DNA of 64,000 nucleotides, from the NCBI RefSeq assembly GCF_013085465.1, contig NZ_CP049838.1, positions 4,836,001-4,900,000 of the forward strand, written 5' to 3'. The notes below the pieces were generated by a model that saw nothing but the letters and a program-made list of their open reading frames with translations, did not search any database and was not told where the DNA came from. Below are positions 7,929 to 14,800 of the stretch, piece by piece. Numbering within the stretch: position 1 is the stretch's first letter; each line of letters opens with the position of its first letter. A program made the position numbers and the translations under genes. The stretch is from Streptomyces asoensis. Lineage in GTDB: Bacteria; Actinomycetota; Actinomycetes; Streptomycetales; Streptomycetaceae.

Positions 7929-9434
7929 GTGGCCATCAGTCCTCCGTTTCCGCCCTATCCGCCGCATCCCGGCGGCGCACCCGAGGACGGTGTGCTCCGC
8001 CACGCTCACTGGTGGCAACGCAGGTGGGTGCGGTACGGGGCCCTGATCACCCTGCTCACGCTGTCCGGCCTGGTCATCCTCGCGCTGGTGCGCGAACAGA
8101 CCGGTACGGAAGGATTCCTGGTCGGGCTCGGGCTCGCCGTGCTGCCCGTGCCGCTGCTGGTCGCCGCCTTCCGTTGGCTGGACCGGGTCGAGCCAGGGCC
8201 CTGGCGGAACCTGGTCTTCGCCTTCGCCTGGGGCGCGTGCGCGGCGGCGCTGATAGCCATCATCGCCAACAGCTTCGCGACCAGATGGATAGCCACCGCG
8301 ACCGCCGACCCGTCCAGCGCGGACACGCTCGGGGCGACCGTCATAGCGCCGATCGTCGAGGAGTCCGCGAAGGCCGCCGCCGTCCTGCTGGTGTTCCTCT
8401 TCCGCAGGCGGGACTTCACCGGGATCGTCGACGGCGTGGTCATAGCCGGGGTCACCGCCACCGGCTTCGCCTTCACCGAGAACATCCTCTACCTCGGCAC
8501 CGCCTTCGGCACCGACCAGCTCACGGGCGACACCGGCATCGCGTCCGTCACCGCCGCGACCTTCTTCGTACGCGTCATCATGTCGCCGTTCGCGCACCCC
8601 CTGTTCACCGTCCTGACCGGCATCGGCTTCGGCGTCGCCGCGCTCTCCGGGGACCGCCAGCACCTGCGGCGTGTGCTGGTCCCGCTGTGCGGGCTGCTCC
8701 TCGCGATGGGCATGCACGCCCTGTGGAACGGCTCCTCGTCGTTCGGCGAGTTCGGGTTCTTCGCGGTGTACGCGGCGTTCATGGTGCCGGCGTTCGGGCT
8801 GCTGACCTGGCTGGTGGTGTGGACGCGGCAACGCGAGCTGCGCACCGTACGCGAGGAACTGCCCGCCTACGCGACCGCCGGCTGGCTCACCCCGGCCGAG
8901 CCGTTCGCGCTCGGCTCGATGCGGGCCCGGCGGCTGGCCCGGGAGTACGCCGGCCGTCACCTGGGCAAGCCGGCGGCGCGGGAGGTGGCGCGGTACGAGG
9001 CGTACGCGACCTCCCTCGCGTTCCTGCGGCACCGCGGCCGACGGGGGCGGGCCGGCGTCGACTTCCTCGTACGCGAGCGGGAATTGCTCAACGAACTGTG
9101 GAGGCGGAAGGACGTCGCCCGGCCAGCACTGGACCACGCGGCCCGGATGACGGCCCCGCCGGTACGGGTGGCCGCGCCGCCCTGGCCGGTGTACGGGGTG
9201 TACGGGTACGGCCAGGGTCCGGCCCAGGGCCAGTCCCAGGGCCACAGCGCCGGATTCGGGCATCCGGCGGCGCCGGTGTACGGGAATCCGGTGGGGCCGT
9301 CGTACGGATACGGGCACGGCTACGGGTACCCCGCAGCACACGGCCCCGGCCCCGGATACGGGCACGGACCCACGCACGGACCCGGGCCCGGGTATCAGGC
9401 GGGGCCGTACCCCGCCCCCCACCCGCACCAGTAG
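7929..9434 (+). CDS. PrsW-family intramembrane metalloprotease
   Basis: A 501-residue polytopic membrane protein with PrsW/CPBP-type protease motifs: EESAK at about 144-148, GFAFTENILY at about 179-188, and His residues in FAHPLF and MHALWNGSS in later membrane helices. These form the putative metal site. About eight hydrophobic segments span residues 35-280. In Bacillus subtilis PrsW starts site-1 cleavage of an anti-sigma factor; the substrate here is unknown and no anti-sigma gene is adjacent. After the membrane domain comes a soluble region and a 100-residue C-terminal tail made of Gly, Tyr, Pro and His repeats (YGYGHGYGYP type), probably disordered. The N-terminus is also Pro-rich. It is read from a TAGGGT promoter with almost no leader. 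The family is firm; the role is open. Confidence 0.88.
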   Translation: MAISPPFPPYPPHPGGAPEDGVLRHAHWWQRRWVRYGALITLLTLSGLVILALVREQTGTEGFLVGLGLAVLPVPLLVAAFRWLDRVEPGPWRNLVFAFAWGACAAALIAIIANSFATRWIATATADPSSADTLGATVIAPIVEESAKAAAVLLVFLFRRRDFTGIVDGVVIAGVTATGFAFTENILYLGTAFGTDQLTGDTGIASVTAATFFVRVIMSPFAHPLFTVLTGIGFGVAALSGDRQHLRRVLVPLCGLLLAMGMHALWNGSSSFGEFGFFAVYAAFMVPAFGLLTWLVVWTRQRELRTVREELPAYATAGWLTPAEPFALGSMRARRLAREYAGRHLGKPAAREVARYEAYATSLAFLRHRGRRGRAGVDFLVRERELLNELWRRKDVARPALDHAARMTAPPVRVAAPPWPVYGVYGYGQGPAQGQSQGHSAGFGHPAAPVYGNPVGPSYGYGHGYGYPAAHGPGPGYGHGPTHGPGPGYQAGPYPAPHPHQ

Positions 9435-9488
9435 GTCCGGCCGAGACGGTCAGGGGGAGGCAGGTCAGGCCGGTATGGCCGAGGCAGG

Positions 9489-10433
9489 TCAGGCCGAGGC
9501 CCGGGTCAGCCGGGTGATCTCCTCCCCCGTCAGCTCCAGCTGCGCCACCCCCAGCAGAGCCGGCAGCTGCTCGACCGTCCGCGCGGAGGCGATCGGCGCG
9601 GCCACCGTCGGCTGCGCGGCGAGCCACGCCAGGGCGACCGTGGGGATCTCGGTGTCGTGGGCCTGGGCGATCTCGTCCAGGGCGGTGAGGACGTTCCGGC
9701 CCCGCTCCGTGTCGAGGTGCTTGGCGGCGCCGGCGGCGCGGGCGCTCTGCACGGTCGTACCGGGCCGGTACTTGCCGGTGAGGAAGCCGGCGGCCAGCGC
9801 GAAGTACGGGACGGCAGCGAGGCCGAAGCGGGCGGCGAGGTCCTGGAGGCCGCCCTCGTAGGTGTCGCGGGAGACCAGGTTGTAGTGGGGCTGGAGTGCG
9901 ACGTACCGGGCCAGGCCCTCACGGTCGGAGAACTCCAGGGACTCCTGGAGACGCTCGGGCGTGATGTTGGAGGCGGCGATGTGCCGCACCTTGCCCGCCC
10001 GCACCAGCTCGTCGAGCGCGCCGACGATCTCCTCGACGGGCACCTCGGGCTTGTCGAAGTGCGTGTAGTAGAGGTCGATGTGGTCGGTGCCCAGGCGGCG
10101 GAGCGAGGCGTCGGCGGCGGCCTTGATGTTGTCGGCGGACAGGCCGGGGAACTCGGGGTGCTGGCTCACCTTGGTGGCGATCACGACGTCGTCGCGGTTG
10201 CCCCGGGCCTTCACCCACCTGCCGATGATGGTCTCGGACTCACCACCGCTGTTGCCCTCGACCCACGCCGTGTAGGAGTCGGCGGTGTCGACGAAGTTGC
10301 CGCCCGCGGCCGCGTAGGCGTCGAGTACGGCGAAGGAGGCCGTCTCGTCGGCGGTCCAGCCGAAGACGTTGCCGCCGAGGGAGAGCGGGAAGACCTCGAG
10401 GTCGGAGGAGCCGAGCTTGCGAAGAGAAGTCAT
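9489..10433 (-). CDS. Aldo/keto reductase
   Basis: A 314-residue TIM-barrel NADPH-dependent oxidoreductase of the aldo/keto reductase family, of the kind often annotated as YajO/perakine-reductase-like. The start MTSLRKLGSSDLEVFPLSLG is typical. The catalytic tetrad is visible: Asp49 and Tyr54 (FVDTADSYTAW), Lys88 (VVIATKVSQ) and His125 (LYYTHFD). C-terminal residues ASARTVEQLPALLG fit the cofactor phosphate-binding loop. Length matches the family. The substrate cannot be predicted. It is transcribed alone, convergent with the PrsW-like gene. Three tandem 14-bp repeats lie 56-97 bp upstream of the start, then the terminator of the M23 gene upstream. Confidence 0.92.
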   Translation of the reverse strand: MTSLRKLGSSDLEVFPLSLGGNVFGWTADETASFAVLDAYAAAGGNFVDTADSYTAWVEGNSGGESETIIGRWVKARGNRDDVVIATKVSQHPEFPGLSADNIKAAADASLRRLGTDHIDLYYTHFDKPEVPVEEIVGALDELVRAGKVRHIAASNITPERLQESLEFSDREGLARYVALQPHYNLVSRDTYEGGLQDLAARFGLAAVPYFALAAGFLTGKYRPGTTVQSARAAGAAKHLDTERGRNVLTALDEIAQAHDTEIPTVALAWLAAQPTVAAPIASARTVEQLPALLGVAQLELTGEEITRLTRASA

Positions 10434-10488
10434 GCTTCATCACAACGGGCGCCGCTGGCCCGCCCATTCCGGGCAGGACGCGAAGAAC

Positions 10489-10530
10489 ATGTGAACAGCG
10501 CCATGTGAACAGCGCGATGTGGACAGCACA
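10489..10530. repeat. Three tandem 14-bp repeats upstream of the aldo/keto reductase
   Basis: The units atgtgaacagcgcc, atgtgaacagcgcg and atgtggacagcaca follow each other directly. They lie in the promoter region of the leftward reductase gene and immediately before the hairpin that ends the M23 transcript. They could be regulator half-sites or simple slippage. Confidence 0.75.
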
Positions 10531-10532
10531 GA

Positions 10533-10569
10533 CCGGCAGCCCTGACGCGGAGGGCGTCAGGGCTGCCGG
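10533..10569 (-). terminator. Terminator of the M23 peptidase gene
   Basis: A perfect 16-bp stem, CCGGCAGCCCTGACGC paired with its complement around a 5-nt loop, about 70 nt beyond the M23 stop. There is no T-run, as is common for Streptomyces terminators. Confidence 0.7.
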
Positions 10570-10641
10570 GATGGATCAGGGTGACCGAACGAACGGCTCA
10601 GGGTGTCCGAAGGGACGACCCAGGGTTCTCGGAGGGACGGC

Positions 10642-11664
10642 TCAGGGGTTGAGGCCCTTGCCGCGCAGCCAGGCCGCCGGGTCGATGCCGTCGGCGCTGC
10701 CGCCGGGGTGGACCTCGAGGTGGAGGTGGGCCCCGGTGACGTTCCCGGTCGCGCCCACGCGGCCGATCACATCACCGGTGGCGACCTTCTGGCCGACACT
10801 GACGCTGATCGACGACTGGTGGCAGAACCACAGCTCGGTGCCGTCGTCCAGGGTCAGGATGGTGCGGTAGCCGTAGGAACCGGCCCAGCCGGCCTCGGTG
10901 ATGGTGCCGCTGTGGACGGCCTTGATGAGCGTGCCCGTCGGCGCGGCGAAGTCGAGACCCGTGTGGTAGCCGGAGGACCAGAGAGAACCGGCCTGACCGA
11001 AGGTCGAGGTGATGGTGTACGAGGAGGTCGGCAGCGTGTACTGCTTGGCCAGCTCGGCCAGGCGCGCGGCCTCGGCCTTCGCGGCGGCTTCCTCGGCGGC
11101 CTTCTTCTTCGCGGCGGCGGCCTTGGCCTCCGCCTCCTTCTCGGCCTTGGCGGCGGCGTCGGCCTCGGCCTTGGCCGCTGCGGCGAGCGCCTTGACCTCG
11201 ACCTGGGACTGCTGCGACTCGGCCTGCGCCATGATCCGGCTGCGCAGCGCCTCGCCGGCGTCGGCGGCGCTCTCCTCGGTGTCCACGGCGGCTTCGGAGC
11301 CGAAGCCCGCGAGGGCCGGTGCGGCTTCCGGGGCGGGCTCGTCGTCGGAGATGAGCGAGCCCACGTTGGGCAGGTCCGGCATCGAGATGGAGACCGGGGC
11401 CTTGCCGGTGTTGGCGCTGGCCATGCCACCGGCGCTGACGGCGGCTATGACGCCGACGCCGAGAACGGTGGAGCTGCGGGCGAATCCGCCGCCGCGCTGC
11501 TTGGCGACGCGGTGCTTGCCGCGTACCGGGCGAGTGGACTCCGCGGTGGGGTTCCACTCCTCCCAAGGTCCCTCGTCGGTGCGGTAGTCGCCGTAGCCGA
11601 AGGTCTCTGTGGACCGCTGGCTGGGCGCGTACGGGGCCTCGGGGGCAGGCGGGTTGGACGCCAC
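10642..11664 (-). CDS. Secreted or membrane-anchored M23 (LytM-type) peptidoglycan endopeptidase
   Basis: A 340-residue cell-wall hydrolase. An acidic N-terminus is followed by a basic stretch and one hydrophobic segment (about 64-85), acting as a signal anchor or long signal peptide. Then come a Pro/Glu/Asp region, an Ala/Lys/Glu coiled coil (about 150-205), and the M23 domain with the zinc ligands His234 and Asp238 (SGYHTGLDF), His282 and the HLH motif at 313-315 (GAHLHLEV). The enzyme should cleave peptide cross-links in peptidoglycan. The GTG start has AAGGAG 9 nt upstream. The gene lies behind a ydaO-type c-di-AMP riboswitch, which ties wall hydrolysis to c-di-AMP level, as known for other Streptomyces wall-lytic genes. 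A strong hairpin closes the transcript. Confidence 0.93.
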   Translation of the reverse strand: MASNPPAPEAPYAPSQRSTETFGYGDYRTDEGPWEEWNPTAESTRPVRGKHRVAKQRGGGFARSSTVLGVGVIAAVSAGGMASANTGKAPVSISMPDLPNVGSLISDDEPAPEAAPALAGFGSEAAVDTEESAADAGEALRSRIMAQAESQQSQVEVKALAAAAKAEADAAAKAEKEAEAKAAAAKKKAAEEAAAKAEAARLAELAKQYTLPTSSYTITSTFGQAGSLWSSGYHTGLDFAAPTGTLIKAVHSGTITEAGWAGSYGYRTILTLDDGTELWFCHQSSISVSVGQKVATGDVIGRVGATGNVTGAHLHLEVHPGGSADGIDPAAWLRGKGLNP

Positions 11665-11678
11665 GCGGGCGCACTCCT

Positions 11679-11845
11679 TTCCTTCCGTCGCCTACCGGGT
11701 TAGCTGACGGGTTCGGAGCGGGAAGGTCTCCTACGCGCGTATACCGGTCGTGGACTCTGCGAGTTCACGACGGCTTCCGCGTGATTCACCCCATGGTGGT
11801 GGTTCCCCGGTTCCCTTGCGGGATTCGGCACGTGCCGCACGGAGC
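11679..11845 (-). promoter_or_regulatory. ydaO-yuaA (c-di-AMP) riboswitch upstream of the M23 gene
   Basis: Read on the minus strand, the leader contains the conserved blocks of the ydaO family in order: GGGAACCGGGGAACC, GGGGTGAATC, GGAGACCTTCCCGC and CCGAACCCGTCAGCTAACC, then GGTAGGCGACGGAAGG. The 3' end lies 14 nt before the GTG start of the peptidase gene and just ahead of its AAGGAG box. Family knowledge: ligand-bound ydaO elements usually turn the gene off. The 265 bp further upstream hold the promoter; GTCTATTAACG near 11890 is a candidate -10 region. An 80-codon frame overlapping this leader is not treated as a gene. Confidence 0.9.
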
Positions 11846-12110
11846 CGACTCTGGTGCCGGCTGGGACGACCGCGCTGCGTTATCGAACGTTAATAGACCC
11901 GGGGGTGGGTTTCCAAGCTGTTCCTCTTGATCAACAACATTTCTGGCCTGGACTTTTGGGCTACCAGCGGTGAAAAACGGGCGAGTTGACCACGGATCGA
12001 CATGCCCCGGAAACGCTTCCTCAGTCACAGGAGTTTTGATGGTGACTCAGTCGTTATGCGCAGGGCGGTCGACCGGTCACCAAGAGTGAGGGAGTGGTCG
12101 ACGAAAACAC

Positions 12111-12144
12111 CGAAGGCCGGAACCCTTTCGGATTCCGGCCTTCG
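12111..12144 (-). terminator. Terminator of tRNA-fMet
   Basis: CGAAGGCCGGAA pairs with TTCCGGCCTTCG around a 10-nt loop, and the minus-strand transcript continues into TGTTTTCG. It lies 9 bp beyond the tRNA 3' end. Confidence 0.85.
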
Positions 12145-12153
12145 GTTTATCAG

Positions 12154-12227
12154 TAGCGGGGACAGGATTTGAACCTGCGACCTCTGGGTTATGAGCCCAG
12201 CGAGCTACCGAGCTGCTCCACCCCGCG
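12154..12227 (-). tRNA. Initiator tRNA-fMet (CAT)
   Basis: A 74-nt cloverleaf with anticodon CAT in CTGGGCTCATAACCCAG. Two features mark it as the initiator: the first base (C1) cannot pair with position 72 (T), and the anticodon stem has three consecutive G:C pairs. CCA is not encoded. A terminator hairpin follows. Confidence 0.93.
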
Positions 12228-12298
12228 GCGATGAACACAACTGTACGCCATCAGCGGGGCAGAAAGCACATCGGTTGATTCGCGGGGCCCCGGCGGCC

Positions 12299-13432
12299 TC
12301 AGAGGAGGTGGCGGTTCGGCTCCTTCGCCCGCTCCTCGTACTCCGGGAGCACGAGGACGTCGACGCCCTGAGCCGTCAGCAGACCGGTTCCGTCCGCCTC
12401 CGTGACGAAGGTGTCCGGCTCGCGCCAGGCCGTGACCACCCTGCGCACTCCCGCGTCGAGGATGAGGCGGGCGCAGGGGGCGGGCCGGGAGGAGCGGCGG
12501 GCGCACGGTTCGAGGCTGCTGTAGACGGTGGCCGCGGGCAGCCGGGGGTCGGCGGGGTCGAGCTTCGCGAGGGCGGCCTCCTCGGCGTGCACGACCGGGT
12601 CGCCGGCCTCGCGGGAGTGGCCGCGTGCCAGCTCCGTGCCGTCGGCGGCCACGATCACCGCGCCGACGCTGAAGGCGGTCTCCGACGGCGGACAGTCGGC
12701 CGCGAGTTCGCAGGCGACGGCCAGCCAGTGCCGGTCGGCCGCGGCGGGCAGCGGTCCGGCGCCGGGGGCGGTGGGCTCGTAGCGGTTCAGGACGACGTCC
12801 TCGATGCGCCTGGTCTCCACCAGGCGCAGGCGTCCGCCCTGGTAGCCGCCCGGCCCGAAGAGGCGGGGCGCGGCCGGGTCGCCCACGAACAGCGGGGCGA
12901 GGACCAGCTGGAGTTCGTCGGCGAGGCCCTGCCGGAGCAGCTGGGTGTGGATCGTTCCGCCGCCCTCGACCATGAGGCGTCGTACGCCGCGTACGTCGTG
13001 GAGGTGTTCGAGGAGGCGGCGCCAGTCCAGTTCGGGGCCGAGCGGGACGGCGTCCGCGGCGATGCCGAGCGCGCGGACCCGCTCGGCGCCCTTCTCCGTC
13101 GTGTACACGACCTTCTCGCCGCCCGTGTGCCAGAAGTTCGCCGCCGGGTCGAGGTCGCCGGAGCCGCTGACGGTGACCTTGAGGGGGTACGGCGGCAGTC
13201 CGGCGGCCACGCGGACGGCGCGGCGCTCGGGGGAGTTCACGAGGAGCCGGGGGTTGTCGGCGCGGATCGTGCCGGCGCCGATGAGGATGGCGTCGACGGA
13301 GGCCCGTACCTCGTCGACGCGGTCGAAGTCGGCGCGGCTGGAGAGGAGCAGGCGCTCGGGCGTGGTGTCGTCCAGGTAGCCGTCGAGGGAGACGGCGGCG
13401 GACAGCAGGACGTACGGGTACGGCATCGACAC
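12299..13432 (-). CDS. RibD-like bifunctional reductase/deaminase with reversed domain order
   Basis: A 377-residue protein built like RibD but the other way round. Residues 1-215 are a DHFR-like pyrimidine reductase (AAVSLDGYLDD, DAILIGAGTIRADNPRL, RRLMVEGGGTIHTQLL). Residues 233-377 are a cytidine/deoxycytidylate-type deaminase with the zinc motif HAE at 282-284 and PC...C at 309-320 (EPCARRSSRPAPC). Canonical RibD has the deaminase first. By family it should act on the 2,5-diamino-6-(ribosylamino)pyrimidinone 5'-phosphate made by RibA, or on an analogue. It is divergent from a MarR gene, and ribA follows that gene; all three lie next to copies of one palindrome. The ATG has GGGGAG 8 nt upstream. 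It may support riboflavin supply or a side pathway to a modified pyrimidine, flavin or pteridine. The domain calls are strong; the substrate is inferred. Confidence 0.85.
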   Translation of the reverse strand: MSMPYPYVLLSAAVSLDGYLDDTTPERLLLSSRADFDRVDEVRASVDAILIGAGTIRADNPRLLVNSPERRAVRVAAGLPPYPLKVTVSGSGDLDPAANFWHTGGEKVVYTTEKGAERVRALGIAADAVPLGPELDWRRLLEHLHDVRGVRRLMVEGGGTIHTQLLRQGLADELQLVLAPLFVGDPAAPRLFGPGGYQGGRLRLVETRRIEDVVLNRYEPTAPGAGPLPAAADRHWLAVACELAADCPPSETAFSVGAVIVAADGTELARGHSREAGDPVVHAEEAALAKLDPADPRLPAATVYSSLEPCARRSSRPAPCARLILDAGVRRVVTAWREPDTFVTEADGTGLLTAQGVDVLVLPEYEERAKEPNRHLL

Positions 13433-13445
13433 AGCTCCCCGGGTC

Positions 13446-13474
13446 TTGGTTCAAGTTTGAAACAAACCTACACT
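13446..13474. promoter_or_regulatory. MarR promoter with overlapping 18-bp palindromic operator
   Basis: For the rightward gene: -35 TTGGTT (13446-13451), a 17-nt spacer and -10 TACACT (13469-13474), ending 6 nt before the ATG, so the message is probably leaderless. The near-palindrome TGGTTCAAGTTTGAAACA (13447-13464) covers the -35 and most of the spacer, a repressing position. Its match to the two ribA sites suggests MarR autorepression and control of the divergent RibD-like gene. Confidence 0.7.
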
Positions 13475-13480
13475 GGCTGT

Positions 13481-13996
13481 ATGACGACTCGCTGGCTGTC
13501 CCCTGAGGAGCAGCGCGCCTGGCGCGCCTACGTCGCCGGCTACCTCCTGCTGGAGGATGCGATCGACCGGCAGCTCCAGCAGGAGGCCGGCCTGCCTCAT
13601 CTGTACTACTCCATCCTCGCCAACCTCTCCGAGACACCGGAGCGGCGGCTGCGGATGACCGAGCTCGCGGAGCAGCTGAAGATCACCCGCAGCAGGCTGA
13701 CGTATGCGGTGACGCGCCTGGAGAAGGACGGACTGCTGCGGCGGGAGGAGTGCCGCTGGGACAAACGCGGGACCGTCGCGGCCCTCACGGACGAGGGTAT
13801 GGCGGCCCTGGAGAACCTGGCGCCCGGCCATGTCGAGACGGTCCGCTCCGCCCTCTTCGACCGGCTCACTCCCGAGCAGGTGGGGCAGCTGGAGGAGATC
13901 TTCACGCAGGTCGTGCTGGGTTTCCAGGACGGCGACGAGGCGGCCCCACAGGAACTGCCGTGGCGCCGCCGCTCGTCACCCTGTTCGGGAACCTGA
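13481..13996 (+). CDS. MarR-family transcriptional regulator
   Basis: A 171-residue winged-helix regulator. The DNA-binding region reads MTELAEQLKITRSRLTYAV (about 60-78), followed by the wing GLLRREECRWDKRGTVAALT; N- and C-terminal helices form the dimer interface, as in MarR. The ATG is 6 nt from a TACACT -10 hexamer and lacks a Shine-Dalgarno box. The gene sits between the divergent RibD-like gene and ribA, and each of the two intergenic regions holds copies of the same 18-bp palindrome. The likely role is a repressor of this small riboflavin-type regulon and of itself, released by an unknown small molecule. A flavin, a pathway intermediate or a phenolic acid, the common MarR effectors, are all possible. 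Confidence 0.88.
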   Translation: MTTRWLSPEEQRAWRAYVAGYLLLEDAIDRQLQQEAGLPHLYYSILANLSETPERRLRMTELAEQLKITRSRLTYAVTRLEKDGLLRREECRWDKRGTVAALTDEGMAALENLAPGHVETVRSALFDRLTPEQVGQLEEIFTQVVLGFQDGDEAAPQELPWRRRSSPCSGT

Positions 13997-14043
13997 TCAC
14001 CACCTGATCACCGCGGGCGCCTGAGGCGCGCGTCACAATCCCG

Positions 14044-14107
14044 TTGCTTCAAATTTAAAGCATGGGGTAGGGTCTCGACTCGTTGGATCTGCTTCAAATC
14101 TGAAGCA
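14044..14107 (+). promoter_or_regulatory. ribA promoter with two MarR-type operators
   Basis: Two 18-bp palindromes, TGCTTCAAATTTAAAGCA (14045-14062) and TGCTTCAAATCTGAAGCA (14090-14107), lie 45 bp apart. A plausible promoter, -35 TTGCTT (14044-14049) with -10 TAGGGT (14068-14073) and an 18-nt spacer, places the first operator over the -35 and the second just beyond the start site. Both match the site in front of the MarR gene. Confidence 0.65.
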
Positions 14108-14130
14108 CAAGGCGGCCCGGCGCCGCCTTG
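14108..14130 (+). promoter_or_regulatory. Hairpin in the ribA leader
   Basis: CAAGGCGGC and GCCGCCTTG form a perfect 9-bp stem with a 5-nt loop, directly after the second operator and 28 nt before the ATG. It could affect translation or attenuation. No FMN-riboswitch consensus is visible. Confidence 0.4.
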
Positions 14131-14158
14131 TCACCGTCCTCCGGACCCGGGAGACCGC

Positions 14159-14800
14159 ATGCCCGACACCCCCGCCGCCACCCCGCGCGCCCGCGTCCGG
14201 GTGCCGCTGCGCTTCCCCGACGGCTACTCCGTCGACGCCGAACTGGTCACCTTCCACGGACTCGCCGACGGCCAGGAGCACGTCGCCGTCGTCCTCGGCG
14301 AGCCGGCGCCCGGGGCCACCCCCCTGGTCCGGCTGCACTCCGAGTGCCTGACCGGCGACGTCTTCGGCTCCGCCCGCTGCGACTGCGGGCCGCAACTGCG
14401 CGAGGCGGTCGAGCGCATAGCCGTCACCGGCGGTGTCCTGCTCTACCTCCGCCAGGAGGGCCGCGGCATCGGCCTCTACAACAAGCTCGACGCGTACGCC
14501 CTCCAGGACCAGGGCCTGGACACCTACGAGGCGAACGCCGCGCTCGGCCTGCCCGAGGACGACCGGGACTACACGGCCGCCGCCCAGATGCTGCGCGCCC
14601 TGGGCATCACGAGCCTGGACCTGCTGTCCAACAACCCTGACAAGGCCGGCCAGTTGCGCGACCTGGGCATCGACGTCCAGGAGCGTGTCCCGACGGGCGT
14701 CTTCACGACCCCGCACAACGTCCGCTACCTGCGCGCGAAGGTCCTCCAGACCCAGCACACGCTGCCGCTGGCCGACCTCACCGGGATCAACGTGGGCTGA
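14159..14800 (+). CDS. ribA: GTP cyclohydrolase II
   Basis: A 213-residue enzyme for the first committed step of riboflavin synthesis: GTP to 2,5-diamino-6-(5-phosphoribosylamino)pyrimidin-4-one, formate and pyrophosphate. The zinc ligands Cys63, Cys74 and Cys76 (SECLTGDVFGSARCDCG) are present, as are the catalytic region YLRQEGRGIGLYNKLDAY at about 96-113 and LLSNNPDKAGQLRDLGI. The Tyr of DAYALQD (residue 113) is kept; it is missing in actinomycete paralogues that stop at the formamidopyrimidine, so complete GCH II chemistry is predicted. It is a stand-alone RibA rather than a RibBA fusion and is not next to ribE/ribH, which points to a dedicated or accessory copy under MarR control. The 3' end overlaps the convergent NUDIX gene by 14 nt. 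Confidence 0.92.
   Translation: MPDTPAATPRARVRVPLRFPDGYSVDAELVTFHGLADGQEHVAVVLGEPAPGATPLVRLHSECLTGDVFGSARCDCGPQLREAVERIAVTGGVLLYLRQEGRGIGLYNKLDAYALQDQGLDTYEANAALGLPEDDRDYTAAAQMLRALGITSLDLLSNNPDKAGQLRDLGIDVQERVPTGVFTTPHNVRYLRAKVLQTQHTLPLADLTGINVG

Noticed and set aside
7817..10530. CRISPR-like repeats near trmB and the aldo/keto reductase
   Set aside because: Units are 12 and 14 bp and directly adjoining, with no spacers and no cas genes.
11786..12028. 80-codon frame upstream of the M23 gene
   Set aside because: It overlaps the c-di-AMP riboswitch and its promoter.
14108..14158. FMN riboswitch in front of ribA
   Set aside because: The leader is only about 80 nt and lacks the conserved RFN-element blocks; only a simple hairpin is present.
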